Of a stretch of 47,011 nucleotides of DNA, positions 1 to 7,479 are shown piece after piece (position 1 is the stretch's first letter; each line of letters begins with the position of its first letter). Under the pieces are notes generated by a model. That model did no database searches. It had not been told where the DNA came from and saw only the letters and a list, made by a program, of their open reading frames with translations. Origin of the DNA: Streptomyces antioxidans (lineage in GTDB: Bacteria; Actinomycetota; Actinomycetes; Streptomycetales; Streptomycetaceae); assembly GCF_000968685.2 (NCBI RefSeq), contig NZ_LAKD02000039.1, positions 1-47,011 on the forward strand, written 5' to 3'. Both the position numbers and the translations under genes were made by a program.

Positions 1-2436
1 CGGCACCAAACCCAACCCACCATCCACCACATACACCCGCATACCGGCGATCGGCCCACCGATCGGTGCGGCGCCCTCTGCCTCGCCGTCGTACCACCCG
101 GCCGTCGCATAGACCGTGGCCTCTGTCGGGCCGTAGGCGTTGAGCACCCGGCAGCCGGGCAGGGCGTCGCCGATCGCGCGGGCCGCCGGGCCCGACAGGG
201 CCTCCCCGGCGCAGACCACGACGCCCGGGAAGTCCCGTGGCCCGATGGCCTTCGCGACCTGGACCAGGGCCGAGGGGACGCCGCTCACCAGGCTGGCTTC
301 CGGCCGGTGGGGCAGCCGCCCCACCAGGGCCACAGCGTCGTCCACGATCTCCACGAGGCCACCGAACGCGAGCGGTGCGAACAGCTCGAAGGCGGACACA
401 TCGAAACTCGCCGAGGTGGACATCATCACGTGGGAGAGGGCCCGCGCCCCGAGGGTTTCGACGGCCCACCCGATGGTGTTGACCAGGCTCTGGTGGGTCA
501 CCACCACACCCTTGGGGGTGCCGGTCGAGCCGGAGGTGTACATCACATACGCCGGATGTGAGGGACGCAGCGGCGCCAGACGATCCGCATCCGTCAACGC
601 CGCGTCCGGCCGCTCATCCACCTCGCGCACCGTCTCCGGATCATCCAGCACCACCACCGGAACACCCAACGACGGCAACCGGCCCACCACATCACCCGAC
701 GCCACCACCAGCACCGGCCCGGCGTCCTCCACCATGAACCGCATCCGCCCCGCCGGATACCCGGGGTCCACCGGTACGTACGCGCCACCGGCCTTCAACA
801 CCGCCAGCAACACCACCACCACATCCACCGAACGCGACATGGCCACCGCCACCAGCCGCTCCGGCCCCACCCCACACCCCACCAAGAACCGCGCCAACCG
901 ATCCGACCGCGCCCCCAACTCCCCGTAGGACAGGGCGGCTTCGCCGCACCTCACCGCGACCGCGCCAGCACCGGACGCCGCCATCCGCTCGGTCAGCACC
1001 CCCGGTGCCGTCCCCGCGCCACCGCTCCCCCAGCCCAACAACGCCCCGCGCTCGGCCGCCGACACCAACTCCGCGCCGCCCACACACCGTCCCGCGTCCG
1101 CCACCACCGCCGCCAACAACGCGGAGAGGCGCCGCTGGTGGTCGGCCAGGTCCTGGGGGCCGTAGAGGTCGGCGTTACCGTTCAGGTCGACGCGGATACC
1201 GCCGTCGGGCTGTTCGTAGGCCATGACCGACACATCGGGGATCGGGCCGTTGGCCAGGTTGTGGTGGGTGGCCCGGCACTCGCCGAACTCAAGGTCCCAG
1301 TCGAACGACATGACGTTGACCTCGGGCCCCACGAGGGCCGGAACGCCCCCGGTGAGATGGAGGTCGCGGGCCAGGTCCTCACCCCGGTAGCGCTGATGCG
1401 ACAAGGCCTTGCGGACTTCTCCAGAAAGGCGTCGCAGGACATCGGTCCAGCTTGTCGCGGCGCCCAATTCCACACGGAGCGGAACTATGTTGGCCAGAGT
1501 TCCGGGAGTACGGCGGGAAATCGGGTCCTTTCGCGCCGAAACAGCGAAGCCGAGCGTGACGTCCTGGGTTCCAGTCAAGCGGTGCAGGTAAACCGCGACA
1601 ACCGCGGTCAGCACCACCGACCAGTGAGTCCGGACGGCGCGCGCGGCTCCCTTGAGGCGGTTGGCGTCAGCGGCTGCGATCAGGGTGGTATGGCGCAGGA
1701 AATCGCTGGGTTCGGTGGCGGGCTCGGTGGTGAGACGTGCGGCCTGCGGCGGGGAGGCAAAACGCTCCAGCCAGTATCGGCGGTCTCGCTCGAATTCCTC
1801 GGATTTCCGGTACTGGGCTTCCTGGTCGAGCAGGGCGGCCAGTGAAGAGAAGGGGGACTCGCCGGCGGGTTCGCCTTTGTGGAATGCCGTGTAGAGGTCG
1901 GCGACCCGGCGGGCGAAGAGTGTGCTGCCCGCCCCGTCGGTCACGATGTGGTGATATCCCTGGTACCAGACGAACCGATCCGTCGCCGTCTTGATCAGGG
2001 CGAAGGAGAACAGCGGTCCGTGCGCCAGGTCCATCGGCGTCCTGAGTTCCTCGCGCATCCACCGTTCGGCGGCGGCCCGGGGTTCGGGGTCGCGGCTCAG
2101 GTCGAGGGTCCGCAGTGACCAGTCGCCGGACGGGCCGAGCACCTGGTGGGGCACGCCGTCGATCGCGCCATCGATACCGCCGTCGATGCCGCCGTCGCGG
2201 ACACCATCGATGCCGCCATCGATGTCCGGGAAGCGCGCGTGCAGCGTATCGGCCTCGGTGACGGCCCGGCGCAGCGCCGATTCAAAAAGGGTGGGGTTGA
2301 GGGGCCCATGGATCTCGACGTACTGGCCTACTTGGAATTGCAGGCCATCCGGATTGATGCGCTGCGCCACCCATATCTCCTGCTGGGCAGCGGATAGCGG
2401 GTAGCGAAACCCCTGAGGATTGCGAGACCCATTCAT
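1..2436 (-). CDS. Nonribosomal peptide synthetase, condensation + partial adenylation domain (3' end outside window)
   Basis: The frame is open for 812 codons from ATG at 2436 to the window edge, so the protein is cut at its C-terminus. An SD-like GGGGGA precedes the start. Residues about 10-450 form a condensation domain: PLSAAQQEIW is the C1 motif and HHIVTDG (residues ~159-165) is the catalytic HHxxxDG motif. The following adenylation domain shows SYGEL, the P-loop-like core YTSGSTGTPKGVV and NAYGPTEATV. The window ends before A8 and the carrier domain. The protein starts directly with a C domain, so it either receives a peptide from another protein or acylates a first residue. Aligning by eye to GrsA gives a partial specificity code D-V-F-S-V-A-A-V-Y; I do not assign a substrate. 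An unusual IDGG-rich repeat lies at residues ~70-93 of the C domain. The divergent P450 at 2678 probably belongs to the same cluster. Confidence 0.95.
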   Translation of the reverse strand, partial: MNGSRNPQGFRYPLSAAQQEIWVAQRINPDGLQFQVGQYVEIHGPLNPTLFESALRRAVTEADTLHARFPDIDGGIDGVRDGGIDGGIDGAIDGVPHQVLGPSGDWSLRTLDLSRDPEPRAAAERWMREELRTPMDLAHGPLFSFALIKTATDRFVWYQGYHHIVTDGAGSTLFARRVADLYTAFHKGEPAGESPFSSLAALLDQEAQYRKSEEFERDRRYWLERFASPPQAARLTTEPATEPSDFLRHTTLIAAADANRLKGAARAVRTHWSVVLTAVVAVYLHRLTGTQDVTLGFAVSARKDPISRRTPGTLANIVPLRVELGAATSWTDVLRRLSGEVRKALSHQRYRGEDLARDLHLTGGVPALVGPEVNVMSFDWDLEFGECRATHHNLANGPIPDVSVMAYEQPDGGIRVDLNGNADLYGPQDLADHQRRLSALLAAVVADAGRCVGGAELVSAAERGALLGWGSGGAGTAPGVLTERMAASGAGAVAVRCGEAALSYGELGARSDRLARFLVGCGVGPERLVAVAMSRSVDVVVVLLAVLKAGGAYVPVDPGYPAGRMRFMVEDAGPVLVVASGDVVGRLPSLGVPVVVLDDPETVREVDERPDAALTDADRLAPLRPSHPAYVMYTSGSTGTPKGVVVTHQSLVNTIGWAVETLGARALSHVMMSTSASFDVSAFELFAPLAFGGLVEIVDDAVALVGRLPHRPEASLVSGVPSALVQVAKAIGPRDFPGVVVCAGEALSGPAARAIGDALPGCRVLNAYGPTEATVYATAGWYDGEAEGAAPIGGPIAGMRVYVVDGGLGLVP
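2160..2229 (-). repeat. GGCATCGAT-type tandem repeat inside the NRPS condensation domain
   Basis: The coding strand carries repeated ATCGATGGC/GGCATCGA units, read as DIDGGIDGV, RDGG, IDGGIDGA and IDGV. Normal condensation domains have only a short loop here between the TRF-like strand and the next strand. The reading frame is preserved, so this looks like an in-frame microsatellite expansion of a surface loop. Confidence 0.8.
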
Positions 2437-2677
2437 TCCCCCGTCTTGCACCTGCACCACCCATTGCCTAATATCGGGTCACTTCCCGGGCAGCAGCGCC
2501 GAATTACTTCTGTAATACTCCGGTCATTTTGCACCGGGAGTCTAACCCCGCCGCTATATCGCGACAAGTGTCATGGACGGGCTTGGGGGTCGTATGGCAC
2601 CATCCTGCCGCTCATAAAATTCCCTTCCCGCGAGCAAGGTCACGAAGACTCGTGATCCGGACATAGAGGAAGATACG
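2437..2677. promoter_or_regulatory. Divergent promoter region between NRPS and P450
   Basis: This 241-base gap is visibly more AT-rich than its surroundings and must hold both promoters. It contains a small inverted repeat, ATTAC-TTCT-GTAAT at 2503-2516, which could be an operator for a cluster regulator. I saw no clear sigma-70 hexamers and no coding frame. The P450 has a good SD (GAGGAAG) about seven bases before its ATG. Confidence 0.45.
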
Positions 2678-3880
2678 ATGACGGACGCTCTTCCGATTCC
2701 CACCGGTGTGCCCACCACGCGTCGGTGTCCGTTCGAACTGCCCACCGAACTCCTGCGGCTCGGCGAACGTGGCCCGTTGAGCCGTATGCACTATTCCGAC
2801 GGCCATCTGGGATGGCTGGTCACCGGATATTCGGCCGCTCGGCTGGTGCTCGGCGACAGCCGATTCAGCAACCGGGCCGACCTGGCCCGTATGCCGGTGG
2901 CGATTTCCGCCGAGGCCGAGCAGTCGCGGCGTGCGGTGCCGCCCGGTGTCTTCCACCGTATGGACCCGCCCGAGCACACGCGCTACCGGCGGCTGCTCAC
3001 CCGCCACTTCACCGTGCGCCGCATGGACCGGCTTGTCCCGAGGATCGAGCAACTGGCGGACGGGCGGCTGACGGCGATGGAGCTGCAGGGGCCACCGGCC
3101 GACCTCATGGCCGACTTCGCCATGCCGATGTCTCTGGACCTCCTCACGGAGTTGCTGGGCGTGCCGGACGACGCCCGTGAACGGTTCCGGAAGGAGTCGG
3201 CGGCGCTGTTCGAACTCGACTCCGGCGCCGGGGAGATCACCCGCGCCACCCAGGCCATCCACGAGCGGTTCCGTGAGCTGATCAGGCAGAAGAAGACCGG
3301 GACGGCGGAGGATCTCCTGGGACATCTGGCCGCCGAGCCCGATCTGCCGGAGGACGAGGCCGCGACGATCGGCATGGTCATCCTCACCGCCGGTTTCGAG
3401 TCGACCGGCAACACCCTGGCCCTCGGCGCTCTCGCGCTGATGCAGAACCCGGGGCAGCTGGAGGCGGTGCGGGCCGACCCGGCCGTGCTGGACTCGGCCG
3501 TGGAGGAGCTGCTGCGATACGTCACCGTCACCCACTTCGGGCCGATCCGCACCGCCCTGGAGGATGTCCAGGTCGGAGACGACCTGATCAAGGCCGGGGA
3601 CTCGGTCACCCTCGCGCTGCCCGCGGTCAACCGCGACCCGGAGCACTTCGCGGCGCCCGACACCCTGGACGTCACCCGCCCGGCGGCCCACCACGCCGCG
3701 TTCGGCTACGGCATCCACCAGTGCCTCGGACAGCAGCTCGCCCGCTCGCTGATGCGCTGCTCGTACGCCAGGCTCTTCGGCCGGTTCCCCGACCTGCGCC
3801 CGGCCGTTCCGTACGACGAAATCCACGTCCGTACGGACAAGAACACCTATGGGCTGCGCGAGCTGCCGGTGACATGGTGA
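2678..3880 (+). CDS. Cytochrome P450 monooxygenase
   Basis: This 400-residue soluble bacterial P450 (class I type, needing ferredoxin and reductase) has the usual family length. The heme-binding loop is FGYGIHQCLG at residues 342-351 with Cys349 as the axial ligand. The ExxR motif of helix K is Glu277-Arg280. The oxygen-binding helix I reads AGFEST at 238-243 where most family members have AG-x-(D/E)-TT, so the first threonine is serine. The start is supported by GAGGAAG upstream. It is divergent from the NRPS, and in such clusters these enzymes usually hydroxylate or cross-link an amino acid, either on the carrier protein or in the finished peptide. The substrate cannot be deduced here. No ferredoxin gene lies nearby. 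Confidence 0.96.
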   Translation: MTDALPIPTGVPTTRRCPFELPTELLRLGERGPLSRMHYSDGHLGWLVTGYSAARLVLGDSRFSNRADLARMPVAISAEAEQSRRAVPPGVFHRMDPPEHTRYRRLLTRHFTVRRMDRLVPRIEQLADGRLTAMELQGPPADLMADFAMPMSLDLLTELLGVPDDARERFRKESAALFELDSGAGEITRATQAIHERFRELIRQKKTGTAEDLLGHLAAEPDLPEDEAATIGMVILTAGFESTGNTLALGALALMQNPGQLEAVRADPAVLDSAVEELLRYVTVTHFGPIRTALEDVQVGDDLIKAGDSVTLALPAVNRDPEHFAAPDTLDVTRPAAHHAAFGYGIHQCLGQQLARSLMRCSYARLFGRFPDLRPAVPYDEIHVRTDKNTYGLRELPVTW

Positions 3881-4020
3881 GGGCAGGTGGTGGGGGCAAG
3901 GCGGTGAGGGCAAGGTGGCGGGGGCAACGTTCTCGCAACGTGGCCAGGGGTTCGCTGGGCGGTACCTCTGACCGCTCGGTGAGCATGACCGCATGGCCAG
4001 CATGACGGAGAGGAAGCGCC

Positions 4021-4377
4021 ATGGACCGTATCGCGCTGACACCGGCCGCGGGCGAGCTGATCCGCAAGCTGCGGGCGGATCACGGGCCGCTGATGTTCCA
4101 CCAGTCGGGCGGCTGCTGTGACGGCAGCGCACCGATGTGCTATCCGCTCGGCGAGTTCCGTACGGGTGGTTCGGATGTGCTGCTCGGGGAGCTGGAGGTG
4201 GACGGGGTCGAGGAGCCGGTGGGCTTCTGGATGTCGGCCTCGCAGTTCGAGCTGTGGGCCCATACGCATCTCACGGTGGATGTGGTGCCGGGCCGTGGCA
4301 GCGGCTTCTCCCTGGAGGCACCGGAGGGTGTGCGCTTCCTGATCCGCTCGCGGCTGCTGGACGACACGGCGAACTGA
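4021..4377 (+). CDS. DUF779 family protein
   Basis: This is a 118-residue protein of the DUF779 family, recognised by GGCCDGSAPMCYP at residues ~30-42, the SASQFELW segment and DVVPGRGSGFSLE. The paired cysteines suggest metal or redox chemistry, but no reaction is established. The start has a GAGAGGAAG SD. DUF779 genes are often found next to aldehyde dehydrogenase genes; none is next to this copy. It sits alone between the P450 and the convergent cyclic-di-GMP gene, followed at once by a hairpin. The family call is firm and the function unknown. Confidence 0.9.
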   Translation: MDRIALTPAAGELIRKLRADHGPLMFHQSGGCCDGSAPMCYPLGEFRTGGSDVLLGELEVDGVEEPVGFWMSASQFELWAHTHLTVDVVPGRGSGFSLEAPEGVRFLIRSRLLDDTAN

Positions 4378-4403
4378 GCGCGGCGAACCGAGCGCGCCGC
4401 GCT
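4377..4403 (+). terminator. Hairpin after the DUF779 gene
   Basis: AGCGCGGCG and CGCCGCGCT form a perfect 9-bp stem with a 9-base loop, beginning at the last base of the stop codon. There is no U-tract, as is usual for Streptomyces. It lies between convergent genes and may stop transcription from the left. Confidence 0.55.
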
Positions 4404-4478
4404 GCCCGCTGCCGGACGGGCGCGAGGAGGACACCGCCTTCTCGCACCCTCAGCGGGAGTACCGCGGCCTCGCCGCCC

Positions 4479-6794
4479 TCAGTTCGCGTCGGCCAGCGCC
4501 AGCGTGTGCAGCCGCTCCGGCGGGCCCGGCCGTGCGTAGTACCAGCCCTGGGCGGTGTCACAGCCCAGCCCCCGCAGATGCTCGGCCTGTACGGCCGTCT
4601 CCACGCCCTCGACCGTCACCGCGAGGTCCAGCGTGTGCGCGAGCGAGACGATCCCCTCGACGATCTTGACGTCGACCGGATCGGCCGGGGCCCGCTGCAT
4701 GCCCCGGGTGAAGGAGCGGTCCAGCTTGAGCGTGGAGACCGGGAGCCGGCGCAGGTACGACAGGTTGGAGTACCCGGTGCCGAAGTCGTCCAGGGCGATG
4801 TCCACGCCGAGGTCGGCGAGTTGCCGCAGCGGTCGCAGGGCGGTCTCGTCGGCGCCGATGAGGTCGTTCTCGGTGACCTCCAGGCACAGCGCGCTGGGGC
4901 ACAGCCCGGCGTCCTCCAGGACCGCCACCGTGTCCGCGACCAGCTTGGGATGGCTCAGCTGGCACGGCGAGAGGTTGACGTTGACGCGCAGCGACGCGTC
5001 GTCCTCGGCGGCGTCGCGCCACTCGCGCGCCTGCCGTGCGGCCTGCTCCAGCACCCAGCGGCCGAGCGGGACGATCAGCCCGGTGTCCTCGGCGAGCGGG
5101 ATGAACTGGTCGGGGCCGAGCACTCCGTGCAGCGGGTGCAGCCAGCGTACGAGCGCTTCGGCGCCGCGCACGGTGCCGTCGGTGAGCCGTACCAGCGGCT
5201 GGTACTCGATGAAGAACTCGCCCTTCTCCAGGGCGGACGGCAGCCCGTTGGTGAGGCTGTGGCGGGCGATCACCCGGGCGTTGGAGTCGGCGTCGGCGAT
5301 CTCGAAGCGATTGCCGCCCGCGGCCTTGGCCCGGTACATGGTGATGTCGGCGCTGCGCAGCACCTCGGCCCGGCCGATCTCCCCGGCCCGGCCGTCGACC
5401 ACGCCGATGCTGGCCCGTACCCGCAGCTCACGGCCCTCGATGCGGACGGGTTCTGCGAGCGCGGCGAGCATCCGGCGGGCCAGCCCGGCACCGTCGGCCT
5501 GCGCCGAGGGGCCGGTGACCAGGGCGAGGAACTCATCGCCGCCGACCCGGGCGAGCAGCTCGGCGGGGGCCTTCACACAGCGCTGGAGGCGTTCGGCCAC
5601 GGTCTTGAGCATCCGGTCGCCGACGACGTGACCGAGGCTGTCGTTCACGGCCTTGAAGCCGTCCAGGTCCAGATAGCACACCCCGAACCGCTCGGCGTCG
5701 GCGTCGGCGGCCAGCACCTGGTCCAGCCGCTCGAGGAACAGGGTCCGGTTGGGCAGTCCGGTCAGCTCGTCATGGGTGGCCTCGTAGCGCAGCCGCTCCC
5801 GCAGCTGGCGGTGCTCGGTGATGTCCTCCGCGAGGGCGAGCTGGTATTGCGGGGCGCCGCTGGAGTCGCGCAGCAGGGTGACCGTCAGATTGGTCCACAG
5901 CTCGCTGCCGTCATCCCGGTAGTGCGGCTTCTCGATGCGGAAGTGGTCGCGCTCCCCGTTGACCAGTTCGCGGTAGAGCTCATGGGCGCCCGGCACGTCG
6001 TCGGGGTGAACGAACTCGGTGACGTTGCGGCCGGGGCGGAAGAACTCCATCCCGCCGAACATCCGGGCCAGGGCGTCATTGACCACAAGCACCTCGCCGT
6101 CGAGCCCGGCGATGCCCACGCCGATGATCGCGCCCTCGAAGACGGCCTGGAACTTGGCCTCGCTCGCGTGCAGCGCCTTCTCGGCCTCGTTCCGGGCGGC
6201 CAGCGCGGCCCGCGAGATGGCCTCCTGCTCACCGCGCTCGCGCTCACGCAGCTCGCGGACGAATCCGGCGGCCAGGGCGTGCTGCAGCCGCACACAGCGG
6301 GCACGCGCCTCCTCGCCGACCAGGGGCTCGCGGGCGGGCCCGTCGGTCAAGGGCTCGTCGGGCGCGCCTGCGAACGATTCACCGGACGGCCGAGAGGACG
6401 GTTGAGAGGACGACTGGGAGGACGACTGGGTGGACGGCTCGGCGTCGGGCACCGCGGGCGACGAGCAGGACACCAGATGCTCGTCGATGATGCCCAGGAT
6501 GGCGGGCAGCGCGTCGGGCTCGGTGCACTGGGCGTCCACCAGCGCGGCCCCGACCTCGTACGCGGTCTCGGTGTCGAACGGGGAGGAGCGCAGGGCGGCG
6601 CTCAACCGCTGGGCCAGCGGCAGCAGATAGCCCTCGAACTCGTCGGGGGACATCGTGGTGGCGGCCAGCGGGTGGATGGCCCGGCACCAGATGCCCGCGA
6701 ATCGCCTCAGCGAATCGTGCTCCCTGGGGGCGGGGTGTCCGGCGGCGTCCCCGGCGCCGCGGTCACATCTCGGCCCGCCCGATTCGGAGGTCAT
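4479..6794 (-). CDS. PAS-GGDEF-EAL bifunctional cyclic-di-GMP enzyme
   Basis: This 771-residue protein makes and/or degrades cyclic di-GMP, which in Streptomyces acts through BldD to hold back sporulation. From the ATG at 6794 (GGGGAG upstream), the order is: an N-terminal region (1-110), a Ser/Gln-rich linker (120-137, SSQSSSQPSS), a PAS domain (~208-330), GGDEF (~335-500) and EAL (~510-765). The GGDEF signature at 418-422 is intact. No RxxD inhibitory site precedes it. The EAL motif (546-548) and the downstream EVTEN, DDFGTGYS, KLDRS and TVEGVET elements are all present, so the phosphodiesterase should be active. No transmembrane segment is seen, so it is probably cytoplasmic and senses through PAS. 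A longer open frame upstream reads low-complexity Arg/Gly and I rejected it. The layout resembles RmdA/RmdB-type proteins, but I cannot assign the ortholog. Confidence 0.93.
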   Translation of the reverse strand: MTSESGGPRCDRGAGDAAGHPAPREHDSLRRFAGIWCRAIHPLAATTMSPDEFEGYLLPLAQRLSAALRSSPFDTETAYEVGAALVDAQCTEPDALPAILGIIDEHLVSCSSPAVPDAEPSTQSSSQSSSQPSSRPSGESFAGAPDEPLTDGPAREPLVGEEARARCVRLQHALAAGFVRELRERERGEQEAISRAALAARNEAEKALHASEAKFQAVFEGAIIGVGIAGLDGEVLVVNDALARMFGGMEFFRPGRNVTEFVHPDDVPGAHELYRELVNGERDHFRIEKPHYRDDGSELWTNLTVTLLRDSSGAPQYQLALAEDITEHRQLRERLRYEATHDELTGLPNRTLFLERLDQVLAADADAERFGVCYLDLDGFKAVNDSLGHVVGDRMLKTVAERLQRCVKAPAELLARVGGDEFLALVTGPSAQADGAGLARRMLAALAEPVRIEGRELRVRASIGVVDGRAGEIGRAEVLRSADITMYRAKAAGGNRFEIADADSNARVIARHSLTNGLPSALEKGEFFIEYQPLVRLTDGTVRGAEALVRWLHPLHGVLGPDQFIPLAEDTGLIVPLGRWVLEQAARQAREWRDAAEDDASLRVNVNLSPCQLSHPKLVADTVAVLEDAGLCPSALCLEVTENDLIGADETALRPLRQLADLGVDIALDDFGTGYSNLSYLRRLPVSTLKLDRSFTRGMQRAPADPVDVKIVEGIVSLAHTLDLAVTVEGVETAVQAEHLRGLGCDTAQGWYYARPGPPERLHTLALADAN

Positions 6795-7447
6795 ATCGTG
6801 CGCTCCCCGGGGCAGCCGCCATGGGCTGCGTCCCTGTAGCCTGCCGCGTCCTCGCCTGTGGCGTCGATGCCCTCCGGCCGCCAGTCCACGTCCTGCACTT
6901 CCTTCGCCCTCTTCCGGCTTCCGGGGCCGCCCTCGGGTCGTCAGCGTCCTCGGGGAAGTGGAGCACGACGAAGAGCGGCACGGCAACCCGCTGCTGAGGC
7001 GAGATTACTGATCAACCGTTCGATGAGGAAAGGAAAAACGGAAAACTCCAATCCGGATCTGATCATGGAGACGGGCGCCGCCAGGGGCTGACAAGCATCT
7101 GTCACAGGCATCTGCCAGCGGCCCGAACCCCGCGCTGACCTCGGCCCTCCAGTGGGCAGGCCGCTGAAAGGGCCCTCGGCGAAACCCCTTCAGAAAACCC
7201 GTTCTGGCGGTGCGCCAACCACGGGCGTGGGCAGTCGAATTGGGAAATCCATCACGCCCGTCGCGGTTGACGTCACACCGGAGTCCGCACGGCCGAACCC
7301 CGGAGTCTCCTCGGCCGAGGCAGCGGCGCCCCTCGCCCGTACGTCCGCCCCTGCACCTCGCGGATCGAAATCCGTGCGGGCTTTTCGCCCTCATGCGGTG
7401 AATTGCCAAGAATGGGGTACTCGGCCGCCGGATCTCCACAAGGAGGC
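6795..7447. other. Long divergent intergenic region, no gene recognised
   Basis: These 653 bases separate the cyclic-di-GMP gene from the PucR-type regulator. A stretch at about 7005-7060 (GATTACTGATCAACCG followed by A-rich sequence) is the most AT-rich and may mark promoters. TTGACGTCAC at 7267-7276 contains an 8-base palindrome and a possible -35 hexamer for the rightward gene. Open frames on both strands are Arg/Pro-rich without a recognisable domain. I see no RNA gene. Confidence 0.5.
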
Positions 7448-7479
7448 ATGAGGACGGAGGCATGAGGACGGAGGCATGA
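7448..7479 (+). other. Two tandem MRTEA mini-ORFs, each with its own SD, overlapping the regulator start
   Basis: A 14-base unit, GGAGGCATGAGGAC, occurs three times in a row (7442-7483, the last copy diverging). Each copy supplies a Shine-Dalgarno and an ATG, at 7448, 7462 and 7476. Fourteen is not a multiple of three, so the ATGs are in three different frames. The first two read Met-Arg-Thr-Glu-Ala-stop, and each stop (7463-7465, 7477-7479) overlaps the next ATG as ATGA. The third ATG opens the regulator. Ribosomes could therefore pass from one to the next by termination-reinitiation. This is read directly; the coupling is inferred. Confidence 0.7.

Noticed and set aside
140..928. 262-codon open frame on the plus strand
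   Set aside because: It is the shadow of the NRPS on the minus strand; its product is Thr/Arg/Ser-rich without any domain, whereas the opposite frame gives clear adenylation motifs.
2612..4132. 506-codon minus-strand frame opposite the P450
   Set aside because: It is antisense to a full P450 with all signature motifs; the product is Arg/Gly/Gln-rich and has no domain.
4137..6839. 900-codon plus-strand frame opposite the cyclic-di-GMP gene
   Set aside because: The minus strand encodes intact PAS, GGDEF and EAL domains; the plus frame is a high-GC shadow.
6795..6986. Longer N-terminus for the cyclic-di-GMP enzyme
   Set aside because: The extra 64 residues are low-complexity Arg/Gly; an ATG with an SD lies at 6794.
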